A stretch of DNA of 7,351 nt from an uncultured Planctomycetaceae bacterium (lineage in GTDB: Bacteria; Planctomycetota; Planctomycetia; Pirellulales; UBA1268), in NCBI GenBank assembly GCA_903958265.1, contig CAJBSQ010000468.1, positions 1 through 7,351 on the forward strand, read 5' to 3'. Shown here in pieces: positions 1 to 6,875 of the stretch; positions within the stretch are counted from its first letter, which is position 1; the number at the start of each line of letters is the position of its first letter. A program made the translations under genes and the position numbers. The notes under the pieces were generated by a model. That model did not search any database. It was not told the DNA's origin and saw nothing but the letters and a program-made list of their open reading frames with translations.

Positions 1-72
1 CGCACGGGCATCTCGCCGTCGGCTCTGCCGCCGCCGCGGGTTTTTCCGTCTGCGGATCGGACCGCCCGCGCT

Positions 73-100
73 CCGCATGCCGCGGTTCGGCCCGATGCGG
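73..100. repeat. Interrupted inverted repeat (stem-loop) upstream of the first gene
   Basis: CCGCAT at 73-78 is complementary to ATGCGG at 95-100. Inside it GCCG (79-82) can pair with CGGC (88-91) around a 5-base loop, leaving a 3-base bulge (92-94). It lies about 60 bp before the first start codon and is followed at once by TAGACT (101-106), which loosely resembles a -10 box but has no convincing -35 box. No T-run follows, so it does not look like a classic intrinsic terminator. It could be a regulatory hairpin, an operator or chance in GC-rich DNA. The rest of 1-162 shows no convincing gene, although the reading frame of the first gene stays open back to base 1. Confidence 0.3.
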
Positions 101-150
101 TAGACTCCCCCCCGGCAGTGGCCACTTCGGAAACTGCCTTCCGAGGAGAG

Positions 151-156
151 GGGAGG
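151..156 (+). promoter_or_regulatory. Ribosome binding site that sets the start of the first gene
   Basis: GGGAGG sits 6 bases before the ATG at 163, inside a purine-rich run (143-157). It favours ATG 163 over the in-frame GTG at 118, which lacks such a site and would put a hydrophilic stretch ahead of the signal peptide. Confidence 0.7.
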
Positions 157-162
157 ACGATC

Positions 163-1560
163 ATGTCACGCACGCTCCAGCCCTGGCTCATCGCTTTCGC
201 GGTCATGGCGTCGCTGCCCGCCGGTGCCGACGACTCACACGATGAACCCGCCCCGGCGACCGGCCGGCCGGTGGCCGGGGCGACTGCCGCCGAACAGCCC
301 GTCGAGGAACCGGAGTCCGAAGAGGCGATCGAACAACGGAAGCTCATCGAGGAGTTCCACAAGGAGCAGGCGGTTGAGCAGGGCAACCTCGCGGCCATCC
401 GCAAGACGGCGGCCTTTCGCGAGGTCAGGGCGATCGATGCGCCGGCCGACGCGGGTCAGATCCTCGCCTTTCATCCGCTCGCTCATGGCGGCATCGTGAT
501 CGCGACCGGTGCCGGCGAGCGGTACGGCGAGACGTCGCTGATCGGAGCCGTGGCCTCATTGCTGAGACTCGCCGGCAACGCGGGGAAGCTGCCGCCGACC
601 AACCAGCTCACCTGGCTCGACGCGTCGGGGGAGGCATCCCGCTCCGCGCCGCTCCCGTTTTCCTGCAAGGGTGTCACGGTCGCACCCGACGGCGCCGTGA
701 TCGCGGTGGGGGAAGACCGGGTCGTGGTCTTCTCCGCCGACGGTGAACAGGTCGCCGAGGCGGCTGCCCCGCACTTCCAGATGACCGCTGACGAACTGGC
801 TCAACTCCGCGAGGAGATGGTCGAGCAGCATCGCGAGCAGCTGGAGGCCACTCGGCAGACGTGCGAGCGACTGGTCGAGGCGCAGGCTGCTCTGGAGCAG
901 GTGCCCGAAGAGGAGCGGACACCCCGACAGCAACGGGAGCTCGTTCAGGTGATGATGATGGTCCGGTCGTTTGAGGCACGAACGCCCAGCGACGCCGCGA
1001 CCGAGACGGCCATCGACAAGGGCCTCGCCAAAGCCCGCGCGATCCACCGCGTGGCCGCTTCCGCTGACCATCTGTTTCTCGTCGCCAACGAACCGACGGG
1101 CTATGGCTACGGCGTGTGGCGGTGTGGCCGGGATTTCTCCACTCCCGAGAAGATCGTGGACGGCCTGCGTGGCTGCTGCGGTCAGATGGACGTGCAGGTG
1201 GTCGGCGACGCCCTCGTGATCGCCGAGAATGGCCGCCACCACGTGGCCGTGTATGCCCTCGACGGTGAGCCGCTGCGGACCTTCGGCGAGGCCTGCCGAA
1301 CCGACATCAGGAAAGGGTTCGGCGGCTGCTGCAACCCGATGAACGCCTGCCCCGGGCCCGACGGCAGCCTGCTGCTCTCCGAATCCAACGGCCTCGTGAA
1401 GCAGTTTGCGGCCGACGGCACGCTCGTGGAAGTCCTCGCGTCAGCCAACGTCCAGTCTGGCTGTAAGAACTCATCGATCGGCTTGTCGACGGACGGCGCC
1501 ACCCTCTACTACCTCGACATCAATCGCGGGCGAGTCCTCGTGTTGGAGAAGAAGTCGTGA
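163..1560 (+). CDS. Exported Cys-rich NHL-like beta-propeller protein with coiled-coil insertion
   Basis: Predicted 465-residue exported protein of unknown function. Residues 1-22 form a signal peptide (a short basic start, a hydrophobic core, then a likely cut near PAGA/DD). An acidic Glu/Pro/Ala-rich linker follows to about 80. From about 95 to the C-terminus there are propeller-like strand repeats with APDG, SADG, ALDG, GPDG, AADG and STDG turns, typical of NHL/SMP-30-like blades. The propeller is broken by a charged, Gln/Glu-rich helix at about 207-270, probably a coiled coil. Ten cysteines are present, including two paired-Cys motifs, GCCG (337-340) and GCCN (388-391), plus C396 and C434. 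This is unusual for an exported propeller and suggests disulfides or metal binding. The stop overlaps the start of the next gene (GTGA), so the two are probably made together. The propeller class is fairly secure; the role is unknown. ATG 163 is preferred for its ribosome binding site and signal peptide. Confidence 0.8.
   Translation: MSRTLQPWLIAFAVMASLPAGADDSHDEPAPATGRPVAGATAAEQPVEEPESEEAIEQRKLIEEFHKEQAVEQGNLAAIRKTAAFREVRAIDAPADAGQILAFHPLAHGGIVIATGAGERYGETSLIGAVASLLRLAGNAGKLPPTNQLTWLDASGEASRSAPLPFSCKGVTVAPDGAVIAVGEDRVVVFSADGEQVAEAAAPHFQMTADELAQLREEMVEQHREQLEATRQTCERLVEAQAALEQVPEEERTPRQQRELVQVMMMVRSFEARTPSDAATETAIDKGLAKARAIHRVAASADHLFLVANEPTGYGYGVWRCGRDFSTPEKIVDGLRGCCGQMDVQVVGDALVIAENGRHHVAVYALDGEPLRTFGEACRTDIRKGFGGCCNPMNACPGPDGSLLLSESNGLVKQFAADGTLVEVLASANVQSGCKNSSIGLSTDGATLYYLDINRGRVLVLEKKS
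1545..1548 (+). promoter_or_regulatory. Internal ribosome binding site for the coupled second gene
   Basis: GGAG lies 8 bases before the GTG at 1557, within the last codons of the preceding gene. With the GTGA stop/start overlap it supports a GTG start and translational coupling. Confidence 0.6.
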
Positions 1561-3566
1561 TCTCGGGCGGCCGGCTCACCGCCGTGATCCTCCTGGGAGC
1601 CACCCTCGTGGCCGGGCGATCGCCCGCCGCCGAGCCGCTCCGGCTCGCGGTCATGGACCCGTTGGCGAAGCAGCTCTCGTGTCCGTGCGTGCAGGGCCAT
1701 GCCCAGCGCGACTATGAGCAACTGGCCTCGTTTCTCGGCGAGTCGCTCGGCCGCGAGGTCGCGGTGCGATTCGGCGAGTCGCTCGATGCCTTCACCAACG
1801 GCGGCTTCGACCTCGTGATCGGCAAGCGATCGGTCGTGGAGTCCGACGCCGGCCGGCTCGGCCTCGACGTCGTACCGATTGCGGCGCTCGTGGGCCGCGA
1901 CGGCACCACCACGCAGCGCGGCCTCGTGGTGGTCCACACCGCTGATGTGGCCCAGGCGCTCACCGATCTGAAGGGGCACCGGATCCTGCTCGGGCCGGCC
2001 GACTGCGATGAGAAGCACGCGGCGGCTCGTGCACTCCTTGCCGCGCACCAGCTCAACCTGCCGGCGGACTGCCCTACGGTGGTCTCGTGCAGTGCCGGCG
2101 CGGCCGCCGTGCTCGAGGCCGCATCGCAGGGCGGACCGCCGACGGCGACCATCATCTCGAGCTACGCTCAGCCGCTGCTCGAAGGCTGCGGCACTGTGAA
2201 GAAGGGCGACCTGCGGGTGATCGGCGAGACCGCCGAGGTGCCGTTCATCACGGCCTTCGCGGCCGGTGACCTCGATGACCGCGACCGCGTGCTCGCCGCG
2301 CTCCTGCAAACGAAGACGCTGCCGCTCCTCCAGATGGCGATCGAGTCAAAGGGCGGCTTTGAGCGGCTTCCCGACGAGGCCGGCAGAAAGCCTGCCGCGG
2401 CCCGCCCGCCCGCAGCCTCCGCCTGGCCCGGCTGGCGAGGACACCATCGCGACGCTCAGGTCGCCTGGTTGCCCGACACGCTGCCCGCCAAGCCGGTTGT
2501 GATCTGGAAGCGGCCGCTCTTCAATGAGGGGCTCGGGGGTGTGGCCGTGGCAGACGGGATGGTGTTTGTCGGTGACCGCGACGCGGAGGACCGGCACGAT
2601 GTCTTCCACGGACTCGACGCCGCCACGGGAGAACGGGTCTGGACGGTCGAGTATCCAGCGGAGGGACGGCTCGACTACGGCAACTCCCCCCGCGCCACGC
2701 CACTCGTTCACGACGGCCGCGTGTATCTGCTCGGGGCATTCGGCCACCTCCACTGCGTGAATCTCATCGACGGCCGCGTCCTCTGGGAACGGCACCTGCG
2801 GCACGACTTCGTCGCGACGTCGGAACTCGTCTGGGGCGTCTGCTCGTCGCCGCTCATCGTCGACGGCAGACTGATCGTAAACCCGGGTGGCTCCGAGGCC
2901 TCGGTGGTGGCTCTCGATCCCGTCACCGGTGACGTGATCTGGCGGGCACCGGGCGGTGCGGCGGCGTTCTCGTCGTTCGTCGTCTGCGACCACGGCGGTC
3001 GTCGGCAGGTCGTCGGGTTCGACGCGGAGAGCCTCGGCGGCTGGGACGCCGCGTCGGGCGAGCGACTCTGGACCGTCCTGCCGAAGATCCCGGGTGACTT
3101 CAACGTGCCCACGCCGCTCGTGCTCGCTGACGGAGTGGTGGTCTGCACGGAGAACAACGGCACACGCTTCGTCGACCATGACGGCAACCAGGGCCCGCAG
3201 GGAACGGGACTCGCCCCTGACATGCACACGCCGGTCGTCTCGGGCGACCGCATCATCGGCATCGTGAAGGGCAAGGTGCATTGCCTGGCGGCGAAGGACC
3301 TCACGCCCATCTGGGTACGGTTCGATCGCTCGCTGACGGGCCACGTGTCGCTCGTCGCCTCGTCCGAACGCGTGCTCGCCTTCACCGACAAGGGTGAGCT
3401 CGTGCTGCTCGACCCACGCGCCGACGACCTCAGGATTCTTGCCCGGCTGCAGATCCTCCCGCCGGGGCAATCGACCTACGCCCATCCGGCTGTCGCAGGC
3501 GACCGAATCCTCGTCCGCGGCCCGCGCCGGCTCACGTGCGTCGCCCTCGACGACGCGGCACGGTGA
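1557..3566 (+). CDS. Exported fusion: PhnD-like substrate-binding domain plus PQQ-like beta-propeller
   Basis: Predicted 669-residue exported protein with two domains. Residues 1-25 are a signal peptide ending SPAA/EP. Residues about 27-265 resemble the PhnD/SsuA type of periplasmic binding protein: an LRLAVMDPLA opening strand, a helix beginning RDYEQLASFLGE, FDLVIGKRSVV near 84-94 and a second lobe to about 250. Near its N-terminus is a C-P-C-x-x-x-H motif (C42, C44, H48). After a Pro/Ala-rich linker (275-289), WPGWRG (290-295) opens a PQQ-like propeller of the BamB/quinoprotein-dehydrogenase fold. It shows repeated ATG-x-x-x-W type blade signatures, for example around 355-362, 456-462 and 498-505. 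No catalytic dehydrogenase residues were recognised, so a binding or scaffold role is more likely than oxidation of an alcohol. No ABC permease or ATPase gene is in the window, so the ligand and any transporter are unknown. The gene starts with GTG, overlaps the previous stop by 4 bp and converges on the SprT-like gene. Confidence 0.82.
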   Translation: MISGGRLTAVILLGATLVAGRSPAAEPLRLAVMDPLAKQLSCPCVQGHAQRDYEQLASFLGESLGREVAVRFGESLDAFTNGGFDLVIGKRSVVESDAGRLGLDVVPIAALVGRDGTTTQRGLVVVHTADVAQALTDLKGHRILLGPADCDEKHAAARALLAAHQLNLPADCPTVVSCSAGAAAVLEAASQGGPPTATIISSYAQPLLEGCGTVKKGDLRVIGETAEVPFITAFAAGDLDDRDRVLAALLQTKTLPLLQMAIESKGGFERLPDEAGRKPAAARPPAASAWPGWRGHHRDAQVAWLPDTLPAKPVVIWKRPLFNEGLGGVAVADGMVFVGDRDAEDRHDVFHGLDAATGERVWTVEYPAEGRLDYGNSPRATPLVHDGRVYLLGAFGHLHCVNLIDGRVLWERHLRHDFVATSELVWGVCSSPLIVDGRLIVNPGGSEASVVALDPVTGDVIWRAPGGAAAFSSFVVCDHGGRRQVVGFDAESLGGWDAASGERLWTVLPKIPGDFNVPTPLVLADGVVVCTENNGTRFVDHDGNQGPQGTGLAPDMHTPVVSGDRIIGIVKGKVHCLAAKDLTPIWVRFDRSLTGHVSLVASSERVLAFTDKGELVLLDPRADDLRILARLQILPPGQSTYAHPAVAGDRILVRGPRRLTCVALDDAAR

Positions 3567-4212
3567 GGGTCGGCTCCATGGAGAGTGGCTCCACAAACGC
3601 CAACCCGTGCACGCGATACTCGCGGCCGGTGCCAACCTCGAAGCATCGCCGCCGCGTTCGCACGATTCGCCCGGCGCGGAAGAGATGCCGGCCATCGATC
3701 CGAAACCAGGCGCCGTCGGGCAAGTCTTCCACCCGCACGCGGCCTTCCGGCGGCCGATCGTAGCGGGCAAGCGCCAGTAAAAGCTCGCGGTCGCTGCACG
3801 TCGCCGCCGCGGGATTCCACAGCGACCGGGTCACCGCCGCCGCGAGTTCGTCGGGAAACACCCCCGCCGCCACCACCGGGGCGAGCACCGCGGAAAACTC
3901 CTGCTTCCACTCCGGCCCATGCGGACGCAGTCGGCGGCGCGGCCGGTGCCGTTCCCACGTCGCCGCATGCGCCACCTCGTGGAGCAGCGTGGTGAGAAAC
4001 GCATACGGATTGAGGTCGGCGTTCACGGTGATCCGGTGCGGCCTGAGGGGCGCCGGCGGCGGCCGGTGGTCGCCGAGTTTCGTCCGTCGTGGCCGCACCA
4101 CGCGAAGGTCGACCGCCAAGCCGGCGATCGCCCGCTCCACGTGGTCGAGCGCCGCCGCCGGCAGGTACGGCCGCAGGATCTCGCTCGCCGACCGCCCGGC
4201 AAAACCAGTCAT
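3532..4212 (-). CDS. SprT-like zinc metalloprotease domain protein
   Basis: Predicted 226-residue protein without a signal peptide, so probably cytoplasmic. The zincin motif H78-E79-V-A-H82 lies in a helix (TTLLHEVAHAATW). The expected third ligand region follows as H98-G-P-E-W102, the HGxxW arrangement of SprT/Spartan-like proteases. E79 would be the catalytic base. Related eukaryotic Spartan proteins cut DNA-protein crosslinks; bacterial members are poorly characterised, so the substrate here is unknown. The C-terminal part (about 137-210) has a strand-rich region with LPDGAWFRIDG and RTRRRCFEVGTGREYRV. Only two cysteines (C139, C190) occur in the protein, so the four-Cys zinc ribbon of canonical SprT is absent. 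The start ATG overlaps the upstream stop (ATGA), with GGAG at 4220-4223 seven bases ahead, indicating coupling to the emfourin/DUF1353 gene. The 3' end overlaps the converging gene by 35 bp. Confidence 0.85.
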   Translation of the reverse strand: MTGFAGRSASEILRPYLPAAALDHVERAIAGLAVDLRVVRPRRTKLGDHRPPPAPLRPHRITVNADLNPYAFLTTLLHEVAHAATWERHRPRRRLRPHGPEWKQEFSAVLAPVVAAGVFPDELAAAVTRSLWNPAAATCSDRELLLALARYDRPPEGRVRVEDLPDGAWFRIDGRHLFRAGRIVRTRRRCFEVGTGREYRVHGLAFVEPLSMEPTLTVPRRRGRRT

Positions 4213-5141
4213 CGGCCCACTCCGGGAATCACGAGCGTGGGCACGGCGTCGGGGGCGACGTCGTGGGTCGCGAAGTAGTCGTCGACCGCACGCACGTCCG
4301 CCTCGGTGGGAGCCGGCGGTGTTTCATCTCGGACCACCCGCTCCACGTGGGCCTGGCCGGCGACGATGCTTCTCCGCTCCTCGACCGTCCACCGCGGCCC
4401 GAACCGAAAGACGGCGAAGTACATCGCGGTGGCCTTCGCCGCCCCCACGCCGCCACAGCGGCAGGCGTCGTGAAACATGCGGTGCACCTCCTGCCACGGT
4501 CGGTCGCGGACCACGCAGGCCACGTCATGCACGACGGAGGCGTTGCGGAAGCGGCCTTCAAACGGCCCGCCGATCAGCGACCAGAAGGCCCGGGGGATGC
4601 TCGCGCCGTTGACGACCGCGCCCGCGGGGGCATCCCACCCTACGGCCCGCGGATCGACGTACCCAAACGGATCGACGAGGGTCATGTCACGGCCGTCGGG
4701 CTCCCACCTCGCCACCACGTCACCGATGAACCGCCCCCATGTGCCGGGCTGAGGTTTTGACTGCAGCGCTGGCAGAACCTCGCGCCGGCCGGCGGCCGGC
4801 GACGCTCCCCCGCTCCCCTCGGCCGAGGCCGGCACGGTAAACGTCAGGGGCTGCGGAGTCGCTCGCCGCGAGAGTTCGGCGACGAGCGGCCGGGCCGGTT
4901 CCGGCAGCGAGGCATCGTCGCACGACACGCGAACGAACAGGTCGGTCCGCTCGATGGCGAGGTCGTACTGCCGGCGGTCGCGGGCCGCCGCCACGAACCG
5001 CTCGAACGAGGCCACGAGACCACTGGCGATCACAAGCGCCTCGAGTCCGCCACGCTCGGGCGGCGGCAGCCCGGCGGTATCGATGCGGCAGCCGCGGATC
5101 GTGCCGGCAACACCACCGGAGATCATGAACGTGAGTCGCAT
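4209..5141 (-). CDS. Emfourin-like protease-inhibitor domain fused to DUF1353
   Basis: Predicted 310-residue cytoplasmic protein (no signal peptide or membrane segment). Residues 1 to about 92 match what I know of the emfourin family, small inhibitors of M4 proteases such as protealysin. Visible marks are the opening MRLTFMISGGVAGTIRG, an acidic-to-Leu-Pro turn (DTAGLPPPE), a helix ending near 45, then Q58-Y-D-L strand pairing and a closing SLPEPARPLVAEL helix. A low-complexity Gly/Ala/Pro linker spans about 103-130. Residues about 131-255 look like DUF1353, a domain often seen in phage and accessory genes: NGASIPRAFWSLIGGPFEG (178-196), then RNASVVHD (199-206) and a helical FHDACRCGGVGAAKA stretch. 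The tail (256-310) is not recognised. The start at 5141 is chosen because it opens the emfourin domain; the open frame continues upstream to 5891 but only as antisense of the sulfatase. The Shine-Dalgarno is weak. It is followed at once by the SprT-like gene, so the inhibitor-like domain may act on that protease. This is inference. Confidence 0.78.
   Translation of the reverse strand: MRLTFMISGGVAGTIRGCRIDTAGLPPPERGGLEALVIASGLVASFERFVAAARDRRQYDLAIERTDLFVRVSCDDASLPEPARPLVAELSRRATPQPLTFTVPASAEGSGGASPAAGRREVLPALQSKPQPGTWGRFIGDVVARWEPDGRDMTLVDPFGYVDPRAVGWDAPAGAVVNGASIPRAFWSLIGGPFEGRFRNASVVHDVACVVRDRPWQEVHRMFHDACRCGGVGAAKATAMYFAVFRFGPRWTVEERRSIVAGQAHVERVVRDETPPAPTEADVRAVDDYFATHDVAPDAVPTLVIPGVGR
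4220..4223 (-). promoter_or_regulatory. Ribosome binding site of the SprT-like gene
   Basis: On the minus strand GGAG lies 7 bases before the ATG at 4212, inside the end of the upstream gene. It supports the ATGA start and coupled translation. Confidence 0.55.
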
Positions 5142-5228
5142 GGGAAACGCCTGGGCCGCGGATCGCAGGGCCGTAGTATGATGCGTCACCGCCAGATTGT
5201 GCATCTCGTCCTCGACGGAGAAGAATCG
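5142..5228. promoter_or_regulatory. Divergent intergenic promoter region
   Basis: The 87 bp between two divergent starts must carry the promoters for both directions, unless transcription comes from further away. On the plus strand TATGAT (5177-5182) matches the -10 consensus at five of six positions, about 46 bp before ATG 5229, but no good -35 box is seen. On the minus strand a CATACT (complement of 5174-5179) has a TGCACA about 17 bp upstream, each matching four of six consensus bases. These boxes overlap, so the two promoters could compete. Evidence is by eye only. Confidence 0.3.
5217..5220 (+). promoter_or_regulatory. Ribosome binding site that sets the sulfatase start
   Basis: GGAG (extended GGAGAAG) lies 8 bases before ATG 5229. 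This, and the signal peptide starting directly at that ATG, favour 5229 over the in-frame ATGs at 5178 and 5181. Confidence 0.65.
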
Positions 5229-6872
5229 ATGGTGGCTGCCCGCGGCCTGACGGTGGTCATCGCCTGCCTCATGGTGTCTGCCGGAGGCCGCGCTGCCGAA
5301 CCGACCGCGGCCACGGCGCCGCGGTGGAACGTGCTCTTCGTGTTCGCCGACGACTGGGGCCGCTACGCCTCCTGCTACCGCGGTCTCGACGGTCGTCCCG
5401 GCCTCAACGACGTCGTCTCCACGCCCGCAATCGACCGGCTCGCCCGCGAGGGCGTGCTGTTTCGCCATGCCTTCGTGAGCTCGCCCTCGTGCACGCCTTC
5501 CCGGTCGGCGTTGCTCTCCGGGCGACACTTCTTCCAGTGCGGGCGGGGCGCGATCCTCCGCAACGCCGTCTGGGACGACGCGATCCCCTCCTTTCCGCTG
5601 CTGCTGGAGCAGGCCGGCTACCGGATCGGTAAGGCCTACAAGGTCTGGAGCCCGGGCGAGCCGGCCGACGCCCCGTTCGGCTGCCAGCGGAGGGCGTTCG
5701 AGAAGGCAGGTCGGCTTCCCAACGACTTTTCCGAGCACGTGACTCGCATGCTTCGCGAGGGGGCCACCCTCGACGACGCCCGGGAGCGGGTGATCGGTGA
5801 GATCCGGGAGAACTTCACCGAGTTCCTCGGGGAGGCCGGGGTGCGCGACGCGGAACCGTGGCTCTTTTTCTGCGGCCCCACGACCACGCACCGCAAGTGG
5901 GTGAAGGGATCGGGCAAGGCTCTCTGGGGCATCGACCCCGATTCGCTCCGCGGCAGGATGCCGGCATTTCTACCCGACGTGCTCGAGGTTCGCGAAGACG
6001 TGGCCGACTATCTCGGGGAGGTGCAGGCCGTAGACGCCTACGTGGCGGCGCTCGTCTCCGAAGTCGAGGCCGCGGGCATGCTCGATCGCACGCTCATCGT
6101 CGTCAGCGGCGACCACGGCATGCCGGGGGTGCCCGCGGGCAAGTGCGAACTCCACGACCACGGCACCGCGGTGGCCCTGGTCGCCCGCGTGCCCGGCGGC
6201 ACACCTGGCCGGATTGTCGATGACTTCGTGTCGCTTCCCGACCTCGCTCCGACGTTTCTCGAGATCGGAGGCGTGACGCGGCCTAAGGGCATGACGGCCC
6301 AGAGCCTGATGCCGCAGCTGCTCGCCGCGGAGAGCGGCCAGATTGACCCCGCCCGCACGTTCGTGATCACCGGCCGCGAGCGGCACGTCGACATAGCCCG
6401 CGACGGCAATCTCCCCTACCCGATGCGGGCGGTCCGCACGGCAGACCATCTCTACATCCGCAACTTCGCCCCCGACCGGCTGCCGCTGGGCCGGCCGGGG
6501 ATCGCAGTGGCCGGGGCCGATGCCGACGCCGAAGTGCTCGAGCACGACACCCGCGCCGCCTACCCCGACATGGATGCCGGCCCCACGAAGGCCTGGCTCG
6601 TGCGGCACGGAACCGAGCCCGAGTGGCGATGGCTGGCGGACTATGCCTTCGGCCCCAGGCCCAGAGAGGAACTCTATGACCTTCGGGCCGACCCCGACCA
6701 GATCCATAACCTCGCCGCCGACCCCGATCATGCCGGCCCGCGCGGCCGACTCGCCGCCCAGCTCGACGCCCTCCTCACCGCCGCGGACGACCCCCGCATG
6801 GGCCCCGACATACCGTTTGAACGCCCGCCGTTCACCGACGTAGAACCGCAACCGCAGCCGCGAAAACCGTAG
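5229..6872 (+). CDS. Secreted FGE-type sulfatase (S1 family)
   Basis: Predicted 547-residue exported sulfatase that would hydrolyse a sulfate ester or sulfamate on a carbohydrate-like substrate. Residues 1-23 are a signal peptide (cut near GRAA/EP). The alkaline-phosphatase-superfamily fold opens with NVLFVFADDWG, giving metal ligands D41 and D42. C88-T-P-S-R92 is the C-x-P-x-R signature in which the Cys is turned into formylglycine. Other likely active-site elements are THRKW (H221), SGDHG (D295, H296) and K305. The segment HRKWVKGSGKALWGIDPDSL and the later VITGRERHVD and LPYPMRAVRT motifs resemble the heparan N-sulfatase-like group (near S1_8) abundant in planctomycetes and Verrucomicrobia, but the exact subfamily and substrate cannot be fixed by eye. 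The C-terminal EELYDLRADPDQIHNLAADP block is the usual sulfatase C-terminal motif. Length is normal and the gene looks intact. A formylglycine-generating enzyme must be encoded elsewhere. The gene stands alone, with no glycoside hydrolase or TonB-type partner in the window. Confidence 0.95.
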   Translation: MVAARGLTVVIACLMVSAGGRAAEPTAATAPRWNVLFVFADDWGRYASCYRGLDGRPGLNDVVSTPAIDRLAREGVLFRHAFVSSPSCTPSRSALLSGRHFFQCGRGAILRNAVWDDAIPSFPLLLEQAGYRIGKAYKVWSPGEPADAPFGCQRRAFEKAGRLPNDFSEHVTRMLREGATLDDARERVIGEIRENFTEFLGEAGVRDAEPWLFFCGPTTTHRKWVKGSGKALWGIDPDSLRGRMPAFLPDVLEVREDVADYLGEVQAVDAYVAALVSEVEAAGMLDRTLIVVSGDHGMPGVPAGKCELHDHGTAVALVARVPGGTPGRIVDDFVSLPDLAPTFLEIGGVTRPKGMTAQSLMPQLLAAESGQIDPARTFVITGRERHVDIARDGNLPYPMRAVRTADHLYIRNFAPDRLPLGRPGIAVAGADADAEVLEHDTRAAYPDMDAGPTKAWLVRHGTEPEWRWLADYAFGPRPREELYDLRADPDQIHNLAADPDHAGPRGRLAAQLDALLTAADDPRMGPDIPFERPPFTDVEPQPQPRKP

Positions 6873-6875
6873 GTG

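Noticed and set aside
101..106. TAGACT as a firm promoter -10 box for the first gene
   Set aside because: There is only a partial consensus match and no -35 box at a suitable distance; kept only as a remark.
118..162. GTG start at 118 for the first gene
   Set aside because: It would place 15 polar residues before a clear signal peptide, and the strong GGGAGG site is set for ATG 163.
1680..1700. Possible heme-binding motif in the CPCVQGH segment of the PhnD-like domain
   Set aside because: The spacing is C-x-C-x-x-x-H, not the C-x-x-C-H needed for covalent heme c attachment.
2346..3770. Long minus-strand open frame (474 residues) across the PQQ-like propeller
   Set aside because: It is His/Arg/Asp-rich with no recognisable motif and lies opposite a well-supported gene; such frames are expected in DNA with strong G/C third-position bias.
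5178..5228. ATG starts at 5178 and 5181 for the sulfatase
   Set aside because: They would hide the signal peptide behind 16-17 extra residues and lack a ribosome binding site, whereas GGAGAAG precedes ATG 5229.
5142..5891. Upstream extension of the emfourin/DUF1353 frame on the minus strand (250 extra residues)
   Set aside because: It is fully antisense to the signal-peptide and catalytic part of the sulfatase plus the promoter region, shows low-complexity Arg/Gly/Pro-rich sequence, and the recognisable emfourin domain starts exactly at the ATG at 5141.
5970..6851. Long minus-strand open frame (293 residues) opposite the sulfatase
   Set aside because: It mirrors the sulfatase codon pattern and has no domain signature; treated as a shadow frame.
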